A stretch of 29,457 nucleotides of DNA from Muribaculaceae bacterium (GTDB lineage Bacteria; Bacteroidota; Bacteroidia; Bacteroidales; Muribaculaceae), in contig JAFYCU010000295.1 of the NCBI GenBank assembly GCA_017545095.1, positions 1 through 29,457 of the forward strand, written 5' to 3'. Positions 1 to 8,546 of the stretch are shown one piece after another. Numbering within the stretch: position 1 is the first letter of the stretch; every line of letters starts with the position of its first letter. The position numbers were made by a program, and so were the translations under genes. A model generated the notes under the pieces. The model was not told the DNA's origin and ran no database searches. It worked only from the letters and a program-made list of their open reading frames with translations.

Positions 1-1500
1 GACAAGACGCGCTATGTGTGGGAGCTTGCCAACCGCTTTGGCGACTCCATCTTCCTGAGCCGTCCGCGCCGCTTCGGCAAGACGCTGCTGTGCAGCACGC
101 TCAAGCACTACTTCCTGGGTCACCGCGAGCTGTTCGCCGGGCTGGCCATCGACAGCCTCGAGACCGAGTGGGCGCCGCACGCCGTGCTGCATTTCGACAT
201 GTCGCGCGCCAAGAGCGACGACGCTGCAGGCGTAAGAACAAACGTCGAGTTCCAGTTGAAATGCTTTGAAGAAGAGTATCATATCAAGGACATTCCTGAA
301 GGGTTGGGAACGCGACTGCAAAATCTGGTTCTCGCCGCCCACCGCCAGACAGGCCGCGGCGTGGTGCTGATTTTCGACGAGTACGATGCCCCGGTGCTTC
401 ACGTGATCGACAAGCCCGAGGTGATGGCCGAGATCCGCTCGATGTTCAACGAGTTCTATGGTCCGGTGAAGTCGATGTACGAGCATCTGCGCTTCGTGTT
501 CATCACGGGCATCACCAAGTTCTCGCAGATGAGCATCTTCTCGAGCATCAACAACCTGAAGAACATCTCGATGAACGAGCGCATGGAGGCCCTCTGCGGC
601 ATCACGGCGCAGGAGCTGAAGGACAACTTCGGCTGCGACTACGAGGCATTGGGTCGCCGCTACGGCTACACGCGCGAGCAGGTGGCACAGGCGTTGCGCG
701 ACCGCTACGACGGCTACCGCTTCGGACGGGGACTGACCGAGATCTACAACCCGCTTAGCATCGCCAATGCCTTTGACGACCGCGAGTTGAACGACTACTG
801 GTTCGACAGTGCCACCCCCACTTCGCTGCTAAAGATACTCAACCAATACCCCTTCTCGCTTTCGGATTTGGAGAACCAAACGCTGGTGCGTGAGGACTTC
901 GACCAGCCGTTCGACAACTTCGACACCGCGCTGCCCATCCTCTACCAGAGCGGCTACCTTACCATCAAGGACCACCACATAGAAAATCACCGCGACATCT
1001 ACACACTGGGCATTCCCAACGGCGAGGTGTACAACGGCCTCTACAACACGCTTGTGGCACACTACATCGACGGCAACACGATGCGCAACACGTCGCTGAT
1101 ACGCGCTGTGGCCAAGGCGATGCGTGCCGACGACATCGATGCCGCGCTCACCGCTGTCCAGAGCTACCTCGCCGCGCTGCCCTACCACTTGAGCAACAAG
1201 ACCGAGTGCGACTTCGAGACCATCCTCCACGTGCTGTTCGATGCCATCGGCATCAACGTGGACACCGAGGTGAAGAACGCCAAGGGTCGCTGTGACGTGG
1301 TGATGCGCACACGCGACCGCGTTTATGTGCTGGAACTGAAGATCGAAGGCACGGCCACTGTGGATGGCGCTCTGGCGCAGATTGACGAGAAGAACTACCT
1401 CATCCCCTACTGGAACGACCCGCGCCCGAAGGTGAAGGTGGGCGTAATCCTCGACCGCGACACCCGCACCATCAAAGATTGGAAAACGGTGGTGGACTGA
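1..1500 (+). CDS. AAA-ATPase-like / DUF1703 (PD-(D/E)XK) protein, 5' partial
   Basis: The frame is open from the first base, so the true start lies left of the window; GTG at 16 is only an internal possible start. The visible 499 residues begin inside the N-terminal ATPase: a Walker A-like RPRRFGKT near residue 25 and a Walker B-like VVLIFDEYD near 125. The C-terminal ~100 residues carry a PD-(D/E)XK-like nuclease core (CDVVMRTRDRVYVLELKIEG), the pattern of the AAA-ATPase_like plus DUF1703 family. These proteins are common, often multicopy, in Bacteroidales. Their cellular role is not firmly established, although the fold suggests ATP-dependent nucleic-acid binding or cleavage. The gene ends at TGA, closely followed by a strong hairpin terminator. 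Family call confident; function unknown. Confidence 0.88.
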   Translation, partial: DKTRYVWELANRFGDSIFLSRPRRFGKTLLCSTLKHYFLGHRELFAGLAIDSLETEWAPHAVLHFDMSRAKSDDAAGVRTNVEFQLKCFEEEYHIKDIPEGLGTRLQNLVLAAHRQTGRGVVLIFDEYDAPVLHVIDKPEVMAEIRSMFNEFYGPVKSMYEHLRFVFITGITKFSQMSIFSSINNLKNISMNERMEALCGITAQELKDNFGCDYEALGRRYGYTREQVAQALRDRYDGYRFGRGLTEIYNPLSIANAFDDRELNDYWFDSATPTSLLKILNQYPFSLSDLENQTLVREDFDQPFDNFDTALPILYQSGYLTIKDHHIENHRDIYTLGIPNGEVYNGLYNTLVAHYIDGNTMRNTSLIRAVAKAMRADDIDAALTAVQSYLAALPYHLSNKTECDFETILHVLFDAIGINVDTEVKNAKGRCDVVMRTRDRVYVLELKIEGTATVDGALAQIDEKNYLIPYWNDPRPKVKVGVILDRDTRTIKDWKTVVD

Positions 1501-1516
1501 ACAGCGCAGAAATAAA

Positions 1517-1582
1517 CGATAGCGGGCGAAAGTTGATGTTTTTACCCCAACTTTCGCCCGCTATCGATGTGTTTGGCTTTTT
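1517..1582. terminator. Strong hairpin terminator, probably bidirectional
   Basis: A perfect 19-bp inverted repeat (1517-1535 with 1548-1566) encloses a 12-nt loop. It is followed on the plus strand by a T-rich tail (GGCTTTTTGTTTGG). The other side also reads T-rich on the minus strand, so it could also end transcripts arriving from ansA. Confidence 0.8.
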
Positions 1583-1857
1583 GTTTGGCAACTACTGCGA
1601 AGTTGTCCCTAAAATGATAGTTTCAACAGCTCCCCTACTAAGATGAGCGGTTCCCCCTCTAAGTAAGCTAATTTAGAGGGGGTTAGGGGGAGTATTGGGG
1701 TAGGAGGGAGTGTGATTCACCAAATCATTGATACCCAATCGCTTTGTTATACCCGTCAGTCACTTCGTGACAGCTCCCCTGAATTAGCTGAATTAGGGGA
1801 GCAGCTCAAAGTTCACGATTTTTGTTGGGTCAACTTCGCGGTAGTTACCTTTTGTTT
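1579..1857. mobile_element. MITE-like element, copy A (263 bp) with 8-bp target duplications
   Basis: Element body is 1587-1849. Its ends are inverted repeats of about 23 bp: left GGCAACTACTGCGAAGTTGT, right (reverse complement) GGTAACTACCGCGAAGTTGA. The flanks are identical 8-bp direct repeats TTTTGTTT at 1579-1586 and 1850-1857, as expected for a transposition target duplication. The right duplication abuts the ansA stop codon (1858-1860). The interior has no credible gene; it contains short palindromes such as TCACTTCGTGA and paired CTCCCCT/AGGGGAG stretches. Copy B at 10466-10668 is a close relative. An 8-bp duplication and GG(C/T) ends would fit IS1595- or ISL3-like transposases acting in trans, but the family is inferred. 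Confidence 0.85.
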
Positions 1858-2907
1858 TTACTTGCGTCGCATGGTGATTTCGCCGCACAACGAGCGGTGT
1901 AGCTGCTGCTTAACGGCCTCGGTGTCGAGACCCTGGCCGAAGAGGAACATCAGCTTGGTGATGGCGGCTTCTCTTGTGATGTCGTGGCCGCTCACCACAC
2001 CGGCGGCGGTGAGTGTGTTGCCTGTTTCGTAGAGCGTGTCGTTTACGCCGCCGGTGGCACACTGCGTGACGTTAAGCACCACAATGCCGCGGGCCACGGC
2101 ATCGCTGATGAGCTGGATAAACCACGGCTCAGTGGGGGCGTTGCCGGCACCAAAGGTCTTGAGCACGATGCCGCGAATGCCGGGTGTGTGCAGCTGGTGG
2201 TGCAGCGTGGAGCGGGTGATGCCGGGATATAGCTCCAGATACATCACGTTGGTGTCCATCTGCCGTCGCACGCGCAGTGGTTCGTCGGCCGGGGCACGGT
2301 AAAGGTATTCGTCTCGGAAGGTGATGTCGAGGCCTATGCGTGCCAGCTCGGGGTAGTTGTAGCTCTTGAAAGCGTCGAAATTGTCGGCACTCATCTTGGT
2401 GCTGCGGTTGCCGCGCCACAGCGAGTCGTTGAATAGGATGGCCACCTCCTGCACCGTCGGTTCGCCGTCGGCGGTGATGGCCGCAGCCACTTGAAGGGCA
2501 GTGATCAGGTTCTCCTCACCATCGGTGCGCACCTCGCCAATGGGCAGTTGTGAGCCAGTGATGATGACCGGCTTGCGCAGGTTTTCGAGCATGAAGCTCA
2601 GTGCCGAGGCGGTGAACGCCATGGTGTCGGTGCCGTGCAGCACCACAAAGCCATCGTAGCGGGCATAGTTGTCCTCGATGGCCTGGGCGATGTCGCTCCA
2701 GTGCTGCGGGTTCATGTTGGCGCTGTCGATGGGCGGGTCGAACTGGATGTTGTCGATGTCGTAGCCCAGCATCTTCACCTTGGGCACATTGTCGATAAGG
2801 TGCGAGAAGTCGAACGGCTGCAGGGCATGTGTCGAGGGGTTCTCAATCATGCCGATGGTGCCGCCAGTATAGATGATGAGCAGTCGGGGTCGCTGTTTGG
2901 TGGTCAT
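1858..2907 (-). CDS. ansA: L-asparaginase, type I (cytoplasmic)
   Basis: Hydrolyses L-asparagine to aspartate and ammonia. The 349-aa product matches the family length. It shows the N-terminal nucleophile loop YTGGTIGM (near residue 14) and the second active-site motif HGTDTMAFTASALSFM (near residue 92), followed by KPVIITGSQLP and RTDGEENL. No signal peptide, so cytoplasmic type I is preferred over secreted type II. It lies 66 nt downstream of ispH on the same strand with no clear terminator between, so it is probably the last gene of a cmk-ispH-ansA transcript. A small hairpin (ACGGCAA/TTGCCGT, 2944-2962) sits in the gap but has no T-tract in the direction of transcription. The stop codon directly abuts the target duplication of a MITE-like element. 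Confidence 0.95.
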   Translation of the reverse strand: MTTKQRPRLLIIYTGGTIGMIENPSTHALQPFDFSHLIDNVPKVKMLGYDIDNIQFDPPIDSANMNPQHWSDIAQAIEDNYARYDGFVVLHGTDTMAFTASALSFMLENLRKPVIITGSQLPIGEVRTDGEENLITALQVAAAITADGEPTVQEVAILFNDSLWRGNRSTKMSADNFDAFKSYNYPELARIGLDITFRDEYLYRAPADEPLRVRRQMDTNVMYLELYPGITRSTLHHQLHTPGIRGIVLKTFGAGNAPTEPWFIQLISDAVARGIVVLNVTQCATGGVNDTLYETGNTLTAAGVVSGHDITREAAITKLMFLFGQGLDTEAVKQQLHRSLCGEITMRRK

Positions 2908-2973
2908 GTTTCTGGTTGTTGTGGTTAAGTGGTTTTCTGTTTTACGGCAACTGCGTTGCCGTTTACACTGACA

Positions 2974-3864
2974 TTATTGCTGGGTAGAGTGGGCTTGCAG
3001 GAGTGCCACGCGGTCCTTGACGTGTGCCATGAGCCAGCTGGGCGTGGAGGTGGCTCCGCAGATGCCGATGCGCTGCTTGCCCGCGAGCCACGAGGGGTCG
3101 ATTTCACTCTCGTTGCTGATCAGGTGCGAGTTGGGGTTGGCGTCGAGGCATTCGGCAAACAGGATGCGTCCGTTGCTGCTCTTGTGTCCGCACACAAATA
3201 GAATCAGTTCGTGCCTTGCGGCGAATTGGCGAATTTGCGGGATGCGGTTGGCCACCGAGCGGCAAATGGTGTCGTAGTAGGCGAAGTGCACACCGGGGGC
3301 GATGTGTTGCTGGATTTGCTCCACAATCTGCTTGAAGCCCTGCAGCGACTTGGTGGTTTGCGAGTATAGAATCACATCGCGCGTGAAGTCGATATGGTCG
3401 ATTTCGTCCACACTCTCAATCACCAGGGCCGTGCCTGACGTCTGTCCCACGAGACCGTTGACCTCGGCATGCCCGCGTTTGCCGTAGATGACGATTTGTG
3501 GTGGAGTGGGGTGGGTGTCGCGTGCCGAGGCATAGCTGGCAGCGATGCGCTGCTGCAACTTGAGCACCACGGGGCAGGTGGCATCGATAACCTCAATGTG
3601 GTTGCGGCGGGCAATCTCGTAGGTCTCGGGCGGCTCGCCATGGGCACGCAGCAGCACCTTCACATCGTGCAGCTCGCGCAGCTGCTCGTGGGTGATGGTT
3701 TCCAGTCCTTTCTGCTCCAAGCGCGTCACCTCGTTTGAGTTGTGCACGATGTCGCCCAGGCAGTACAGATGCCCGCTTTTGGCCAGCTCCTCCTCGGCCT
3801 TGCTGATGGCGGTGGTCACCCCAAAGCAGAAGCCTGACCCATGGTCGATTTCAATTACTGGCAT
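2974..3864 (-). CDS. ispH: 4-hydroxy-3-methylbut-2-enyl diphosphate reductase
   Basis: Last enzyme of the MEP isoprenoid pathway; a [4Fe-4S] protein that reduces HMBPP to IPP and DMAPP. The three iron-sulfur cysteines are visible in GFCFGV (Cys13), DATCPVV and DTICRSV, along with the [11 protein letters not shown] segment. The 296-aa start at 3864 ([13 protein letters not shown]) is chosen because a longer in-frame start at 3900 would add 12 residues deep inside cmk, before the region where the family normally begins. With this start the gene overlaps the end of cmk by 10 nt, suggesting translational coupling. The [11 protein letters not shown] segment near the C-terminus matches the family's substrate-loop region. 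Confidence 0.95.
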   Translation of the reverse strand: MPVIEIDHGSGFCFGVTTAISKAEEELAKSGHLYCLGDIVHNSNEVTRLEQKGLETITHEQLRELHDVKVLLRAHGEPPETYEIARRNHIEVIDATCPVVLKLQQRIAASYASARDTHPTPPQIVIYGKRGHAEVNGLVGQTSGTALVIESVDEIDHIDFTRDVILYSQTTKSLQGFKQIVEQIQQHIAPGVHFAYYDTICRSVANRIPQIRQFAARHELILFVCGHKSSNGRILFAECLDANPNSHLISNESEIDPSWLAGKQRIGICGATSTPSWLMAHVKDRVALLQAHSTQQ

Positions 3865-4559
3865 CGGTTGACAATCATCTTGAACCAGGTGAGCAGGCAT
3901 TCGTTCTGCTCATCAATGGTGAGGTTGGAGTTGTCGAGCACAATGGCGTCATCGGCCTGCCGCAGCGGGCCTTCTTCACGCGTGGTGTCGATGCGGTCGC
4001 GCTCGGTGACGTTGTGCAGCACCTGCTCGAAGGTCACCTCGGTGTCGCCCTTGGCCCGCAGCTCGTCGTAGCGCCGCTGGGCGCGCACTTGCGGGCTGGC
4101 GGTGACGAACACCTTCATCTCGGCCTGCGGAAACACCATGGTGCCGATGTCGCGCCCGTCCATCACGATGCCTTTCTCCACGCCCATGGCTTGCTGCTGG
4201 CGCACCATGTCGCGTCGCACGGCGGTGATGGCGGCGATGATGCTCACCTTGTCGCTCACGCGCATCGAGCGGATTTCCTGCTCCACGTTGCGGCCGTTGA
4301 GCCAGGTCTCGTTGCGCCCCTCGGCCGACGGGCGGAATGTGATGCTGATGTGTGGCAACTGGTTCACAAGCCGGGCTTCATCCACCGTGTCGCCATCAAA
4401 CAGCCCTGCATCGAGTGCGTAGAGCGTCACCGCACGATACATGGCGCCGGTATCGACATAGGCGTAACCCACCTCACGGGCCAGCCACTTGGCCATGGTG
4501 CTCTTGCCTGTGGAGGAATAGCCGTCGATGGCCACTATAATTTTCTTTTTCTTGCTCAT
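3855..4559 (-). CDS. cmk: Cytidylate kinase
   Basis: Phosphorylates CMP/dCMP with ATP in pyrimidine salvage. The 234-aa product has the P-loop [11 protein letters not shown] at residues ~11-21, the substrate segment [11 protein letters not shown], and the [15 protein letters not shown] block typical of bacterial Cmk. A LID-like region rich in arginine ([14 protein letters not shown]) follows. Length and motifs are normal. It is first in the cmk-ispH-ansA run; its stop lies inside the first codons of ispH. A consensus Bacteroidetes promoter is present at 4588-4618. Confidence 0.96.
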   Translation of the reverse strand: MSKKKKIIVAIDGYSSTGKSTMAKWLAREVGYAYVDTGAMYRAVTLYALDAGLFDGDTVDEARLVNQLPHISITFRPSAEGRNETWLNGRNVEQEIRSMRVSDKVSIIAAITAVRRDMVRQQQAMGVEKGIVMDGRDIGTMVFPQAEMKVFVTASPQVRAQRRYDELRAKGDTEVTFEQVLHNVTERDRIDTTREEGPLRQADDAIVLDNSNLTIDEQNECLLTWFKMIVNRCQ

Positions 4560-4587
4560 GACGAAAGCGTTTTTCTAATTAGCGTTG

Positions 4588-4618
4588 CAAAGGTAGTGCA
4601 AACCGAGCGAAATACAAA
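4588..4618 (-). promoter_or_regulatory. Bacteroidetes promoter for cmk operon
   Basis: On the minus strand, -33 TTTG (4615-4618) and -7 TACCTTTG (4588-4595) are separated by 19 nt. The -33 box falls in one arm of an 11-bp perfect inverted repeat (4609-4619 with 4640-4650). The spacer resembles that of the promoter at 19814-19844 (shared CGGTTTGCACTACCTTTG). Confidence 0.8.
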
Positions 4619-4619
4619 A

Positions 4620-4892
4620 CAAATGAGGAACGAATTTGATTTTGTATTTCCGAGGAGCCGCCTACCTTCGGCGGAGCCAACGGTAGTGCATTGCTTGCAA
4701 AGTGCCAAATAATTCTCATGATATTGAGGCCATTTGCCCCATGGGTTATCTAAAAAAAATGAACAAATGGGCCAAAGACCGACTTTTAGCCTAAAAAATC
4801 GCAATAAATTTGGCAGATTGCGAAAAATGCGCTAATTTTAGAGCCAAATTTTCAAACCACGCTATTCACCATATTTATAATAAGACGAAATC
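4620..4892. other. Divergent intergenic region between cmk and the 4893 gene
   Basis: Contains divergent promoter elements but no supported gene. For the plus-strand gene, TTTG at 4809-4812 and TAATTTTA at 4833-4840 are 20 nt apart, one mismatch from the consensus -7, giving a leader of about 45 nt. A small CCGCC/GGCGG dyad lies near 4660-4675. Confidence 0.6.
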
Positions 4893-5759
4893 ATGGGATT
4901 ATTAAGTAACATCATCGAGGCTGCCAAGCAAGCCACACAAGGCCCCGCGCCCCAGCAAGGACAGCCCTACTATCCCCAGCAGGGATATCCCCAACAAGAC
5001 CCGTATCAGCAGGGTTATCCTCAACAACAGGGTTACCCCCAGCAGCAAGTTAACCCGCAGCAGCAGGGCGGACTGGGCGGCATGCTCAATGGCACCACTA
5101 TGGGTGGTGCGTTGGGTGGTGCCGTGCTGGGCGGCATGCTGGGCAAGGGCATAGGCGGTGCGCTGGGCGGAGCCGTGCTGGGCGGTGTGCTGGGCAACGT
5201 GCTCACCAAGATGGGCAACAAAAACGGCCAGCAGCAACCCTATCAGCAGAATCCGCAACCGCAGCAAATGCCGCAGTATCCCGGTCAGCAGCCCATGCCC
5301 GAACAGAATCCGCAGCCGCAGCAAATGCCGCAGTATCCCGGTCAGCAGCCCATGCCCGAGCAGCAACAGTATCAGCAGCCGCAGCAATTGCCGCAGTATC
5401 CCGGTCAGCAGCCCATGCCCGGTCAGCAACCCATGCCCGAGCAGCAGCAACAGTATCAGCAGCCGCAGCAATTGCCGCAGTATCCCGGTCAGCAACCCAT
5501 GCCCGAGCAGCAGCCGCAGTATCAGCAGCAGCAACAGATGCCGCAGTATCCCGGTCAGCAACCCATGCCCGAGCAGCAGCCACAGTATCAGCAACCCATG
5601 CCCGAGCAGCAGCCACAGTATCAGCAACCGCAGCAGCCAGTGCAGCTTCCGCCTTATCAACAGTTGCCCCCCTATGAGCAGCTCAGCGATGTGGCCAAGG
5701 GCGTGATTTGGGTCATCAATCAGGCGGGCAATTCTATGCCGGCTGTGCAACAAGGATGA
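4893..5759 (+). CDS. Glycine-zipper protein with proline/glutamine-rich tandem repeats
   Basis: 288 aa, unknown function. A short amphipathic start (MGLLSNIIEAAKQAT) leads into a Gly/Pro/Gln/Tyr-rich stretch. Residues ~59-104 hold two near-identical glycine-zipper units (GGALGGAVLGG), which could insert in or pack against a membrane. Residues ~120-247 are tandem MPQYPGQQPMPEQ units separated by poly-Gln/Tyr linkers, and a C-terminal segment (LSDVAKGVIWVINQAGNSMP) looks folded. No cleavable signal peptide is evident. It is followed by a TerB-like gene (36 nt gap) and a helix-hairpin-helix gene, which may be one transcript. The repeat tract would be low-complexity and possibly phase-separating or scaffold-like (inference). 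Confidence 0.82.
   Translation: MGLLSNIIEAAKQATQGPAPQQGQPYYPQQGYPQQDPYQQGYPQQQGYPQQQVNPQQQGGLGGMLNGTTMGGALGGAVLGGMLGKGIGGALGGAVLGGVLGNVLTKMGNKNGQQQPYQQNPQPQQMPQYPGQQPMPEQNPQPQQMPQYPGQQPMPEQQQYQQPQQLPQYPGQQPMPGQQPMPEQQQQYQQPQQLPQYPGQQPMPEQQPQYQQQQQMPQYPGQQPMPEQQPQYQQPMPEQQPQYQQPQQPVQLPPYQQLPPYEQLSDVAKGVIWVINQAGNSMPAVQQG
5253..5633 (+). repeat. In-frame tandem repeats coding for MPQYPGQQPMPEQ units
   Basis: About five copies of a 13-residue core (Q/M/L)PQYPGQQPMPEQ with variable Gln/Tyr linkers. The units are highly similar at DNA level (CAGTATCCCGGTCAGCAGCC recurs), so slippage or recombination could change copy number. Confidence 0.85.
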
Positions 5760-5795
5760 CACCGCAGTTTTTAGAATTATGAACCGAAAATCATC

Positions 5796-6179
5796 ATGAC
5801 AGATATGGAAGAGAATTATTCGGCCATAGCCCAAACGATTAAGCTCGTTGCCAAGACCGGCTTGTTTTTTGCCAGCCTCGATGGCAACTACTCGCAGGGC
5901 GAGCGCAACTTTATCGAAAATTATAAGAACCGTCTGGCGCAGGCTGGACCAGTGAGCGATGTGCAGCAAACGTTCGACACCATTTGGGATCACCCCATCA
6001 CGCTCGATGAGGTCATTGGCGACACGCGGTTGTTGCTTGACCAGCTGCCCACCGTGGGCGACAAACAAGCCGTGGTGGCCTCGCTGGCTCACTACATCCA
6101 GCAGGTGATTTGGGCTGACGGCAACGAGCACCCCGCCGAGCGCGATGCCGCCATCGCCTGGCTCAACGCCCTGGCATAG
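5796..6179 (+). CDS. TerB-like (tellurite-resistance/DjlA-type) small protein
   Basis: 127 aa, all-helical by composition, soluble. It has two acidic repeats, DGNYSQGERNFIENY (residues ~30-44) and DGNEHPAERDAAIAWLNAL at the C-terminus. Two such D-G-x-x-x-x-x-E motifs on helices are the hallmark of the TerB/TerB-like fold, thought to bind metal. Function in this context is unknown. A second start three codons in is possible; ATG at 5796 is used. It lies between the glycine-zipper protein and the DUF4332 protein. Confidence 0.68.
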   Translation: MTDMEENYSAIAQTIKLVAKTGLFFASLDGNYSQGERNFIENYKNRLAQAGPVSDVQQTFDTIWDHPITLDEVIGDTRLLLDQLPTVGDKQAVVASLAHYIQQVIWADGNEHPAERDAAIAWLNALA

Positions 6180-6258
6180 GTAGCGCATCTCGGCAAAAAA
6201 CATCGTTCCCTATTATCCCCCATTGAATCCTATTTAACCCCTTATAACCCCCAATATT

Positions 6259-6666
6259 ATGGCATACAAAATTGTAGAAATTGAAGGCGTGGGCGAGGTC
6301 TACGCCGAGAAGCTGATTGCCGCTGGCATCGTGACTGTGAATGATTTGCTCGACCGCTGTGCCGCCCCTGCCGGACGCAAAGCCCTGGCCAAAGAGACCG
6401 ACATCGCCGAGAAGCTGATTCTGCGCTGGACCAACCACGCCGACCTGTTCCGCATCAAGGGTGTGGGTCCGCAGTTTGCCGAGTTGCTCGAGGCCGCCGG
6501 TGTCGACACCGTGAAGGAGCTTCGCAACCGCGTGGCGGCCAACCTGGTGACCAAGATGAACGAGGTGAACGAGCAGAAGCACCTCGTGCGCCGCGTGCCC
6601 GCCTTGAAAGAGGTGGAGCGCATGATTGACCAAGCCAAGGAGCTGGATCCCCGCATGACCTACTGA
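6259..6666 (+). CDS. DUF4332 helix-hairpin-helix protein
   Basis: 135 aa. Two helix-hairpin-helix-like units are visible: IEGVGEVYAEKLIAAGIVTV (residues ~8-27) and IKGVGPQFAELLEAAGVDTV (residues ~65-84). The spacing is that of DUF4332 proteins, which resemble the HhH pairs of topoisomerase or DNA polymerase IV-type domains and may bind DNA or another protein. No catalytic residues are apparent. A strong terminator follows, so this is probably the last gene of the 4893-6666 group. Confidence 0.85.
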   Translation: MAYKIVEIEGVGEVYAEKLIAAGIVTVNDLLDRCAAPAGRKALAKETDIAEKLILRWTNHADLFRIKGVGPQFAELLEAAGVDTVKELRNRVAANLVTKMNEVNEQKHLVRRVPALKEVERMIDQAKELDPRMTY

Positions 6667-6686
6667 TTGCAGGACCAACCAACCAT

Positions 6687-6740
6687 CATGAGCCGAGAAC
6701 ACTCTAGCCTGCGCTGACGAGTTCTCGGCTCATGGTTTTA
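6687..6740 (+). terminator. Hairpin terminator after DUF4332 gene
   Basis: 14-bp perfect stem CATGAGCCGAGAAC (6687-6700) with GTTCTCGGCTCATG (6721-6734), 20-nt loop, followed by GTTTTA. Confidence 0.75.
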
Positions 6741-6839
6741 CAGGGGGATGCCGATCGTGGTAGGGAAAACGGCATTGAGGGAGCCGCACTTGGCGCGAAT
6801 CTGCTAAAAATCGGAAGAAGTTCTTTTTCGCGTGAAATG

Positions 6840-6871
6840 TTTGTGTGGCAATGGCTTTTTTTGTAATTTTG
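6840..6871 (+). promoter_or_regulatory. Bacteroidetes promoter for the CoA-transferase
   Basis: TTTG at 6840-6843, 20-nt spacer, TAATTTTG at 6864-6871; exact match to the TAnnTTTG consensus. It predicts a leader of roughly 70 nt before ATG 6949. Confidence 0.82.
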
Positions 6872-6948
6872 CCGCGAAATTCGTAACAACTTTCATTAAC
6901 TGATGCCGCCCTCATCGGCGACAGTTTTAAAAGAAACAAGATAGAGAA

Positions 6949-8460
6949 ATGAATTATCCTATTCTTACGGCCGAGGAAGCCGCCGAGTTTGTGCAGAATG
7001 GTTTCACCATTGGAGTTTCTGGTTTCACCGCACCGGGCAACCCTAAGAAGGTGCCCGCCGCCATCGCCGCCAAGGCCCGTCGCGAGCATGAGGCCGGCCG
7101 CGAGTTCAAAGTCAACCTGTTCAGCGGCGCGTCGACCAACGACCCCACCGACGGTGAACTCTCGCGTGCCGAGGCCCTGAACTTCCGTGCCCCCTACCAG
7201 TCGCTGCCCGAGGTGCGCAACCGCATCAACGCCGGCGAGGTGCACTACAACGACCGTCACCTGAGCGAGATGAGCCAGGAGTTCCGTTATGGGTTCTACG
7301 GCAAGATGGATGTGGCCATTGTGGAGGTGCAGAGCAGCACCGACGATGGCGAGCTGGTGCTGGGCACCGCCGTGGGCAACACGCCCACCTGGCTGCAGGT
7401 GGCCGACAAGGTGATCATCGAAATCAACGACCAGCTGCCCGAGAGCATCCGTGGCTTGCACGACATCTATATCCCGCTCGACCCCCCCGCACGCCGCGAG
7501 ATTCCCATCTACCATGCTCACGACCGCGCCGGCAAGCCCACCGCGCACGTCGATCCCAAGAAGGTGCTGGGCGTGGTGCGCACCAGCGAGCCGCTGGGAC
7601 TGGTGAGCAAGTTCACCCCCGTGGACGACGTGACGCGCAAGATTGGCGAGAACGTGTGCGAATTCCTCGTGAACGAGATGAAGCTGGGCCGCATCCCCAA
7701 GGAGTTCCTGCCCATCCAGAGCGGTGTGGGCAACATCGCCAACGCCGTCCTCGACGCCCTGGAGCACAGTGACCACATCCCCGCCTTTGAGATGTATACC
7801 GAGGTGGTGCAGGACAGCGTGCTGGGGCTGCTCGAGAGCGGACATTGTAAGTTTGCCAGCACCTGCTCGATGACCTTCTCGCGCGAGGCGATGATGGAGT
7901 TCTTCAGCAAGCCCGAGCTGCACGACCGCCTGCTCATGCGTCCGGCCGAAATCAGCAACCATCCCGAGGTGATTCGCCGCTTGGGCATCATTTCGATGAA
8001 CACCGCCATCGAGGCCGACATCTTCGGCAACATCAATTCGTCGCACGTGAGCGGCACACGCCTGATGAACGGCATTGGCGGCAGCGGCGACTTCACCCGC
8101 AATGCCTACACGAGCATCTTCCTGTGCCCGAGCATCAAGAAGGACGACTGCATTAGCACCATCGTGCCCATGGTCACCCACACCGACCACACCGTGCACT
8201 CGGTCGACATCATCGTCACCGACCAGGGCGTGGCCGACCTGCGCTTCAAAGACCCCATCCAGTGCGCCGAGGAGATTATCGAGCACGCCGCCCATCCCGT
8301 CTATCGTCCGCTGCTGCGTGAGTATCTGAACCTATGCAAGAAGGGTGGACACATCCTCATGAACCCCGACATCGCGCTGGCCTTCCACAGCACGCTGGCA
8401 CGCACCGGCGACATGCGGCAGACCGACTTCGCCGCCATCCTGGAGAAACTGTGTAAGTGA
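6949..8460 (+). CDS. Succinate/acetyl-CoA:CoA transferase (acetyl-CoA hydrolase/transferase family)
   Basis: 503 aa, full length for the Cat1/ScpC/AarC class of CoA-transferases. The likely catalytic glutamate is E285 in MYTEVVQDS, and the CoA/oxyanion loop is GIGGSGDF at 375-382. The enzyme would move CoA between succinate, acetate or propionate. In Bacteroidales this fits the last steps of succinate-propionate or acetate fermentation; the exact acyl pair cannot be read from sequence. Cytoplasmic, no signal peptide. It is monocistronic by appearance: own consensus promoter upstream, dyad downstream. Confidence 0.93.
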   Translation: MNYPILTAEEAAEFVQNGFTIGVSGFTAPGNPKKVPAAIAAKARREHEAGREFKVNLFSGASTNDPTDGELSRAEALNFRAPYQSLPEVRNRINAGEVHYNDRHLSEMSQEFRYGFYGKMDVAIVEVQSSTDDGELVLGTAVGNTPTWLQVADKVIIEINDQLPESIRGLHDIYIPLDPPARREIPIYHAHDRAGKPTAHVDPKKVLGVVRTSEPLGLVSKFTPVDDVTRKIGENVCEFLVNEMKLGRIPKEFLPIQSGVGNIANAVLDALEHSDHIPAFEMYTEVVQDSVLGLLESGHCKFASTCSMTFSREAMMEFFSKPELHDRLLMRPAEISNHPEVIRRLGIISMNTAIEADIFGNINSSHVSGTRLMNGIGGSGDFTRNAYTSIFLCPSIKKDDCISTIVPMVTHTDHTVHSVDIIVTDQGVADLRFKDPIQCAEEIIEHAAHPVYRPLLREYLNLCKKGGHILMNPDIALAFHSTLARTGDMRQTDFAAILEKLCK

Positions 8461-8473
8461 TTTCACCGATACC

Positions 8474-8509
8474 ATTGGGCTAATTCGCCCACAGGCCAAT
8501 TAGCCCAAT
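8474..8509 (+). terminator. Dyad after CoA-transferase gene
   Basis: 12-bp perfect stem ATTGGGCTAATT (8474-8485) with AATTAGCCCAAT (8498-8509), 12-nt loop. No U-tract follows, so it may be an mRNA end or stabilising structure rather than a classical intrinsic terminator. Confidence 0.5.
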
Positions 8510-8546
8510 TTGACTCAATAGTCTCATTCGCCCAATCTTTGAAATT

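Noticed and set aside
1712..2032. 106-codon plus-strand frame across the element and the ansA 3' end
   Set aside because: It crosses a non-coding element and lies antisense to conserved ansA sequence.
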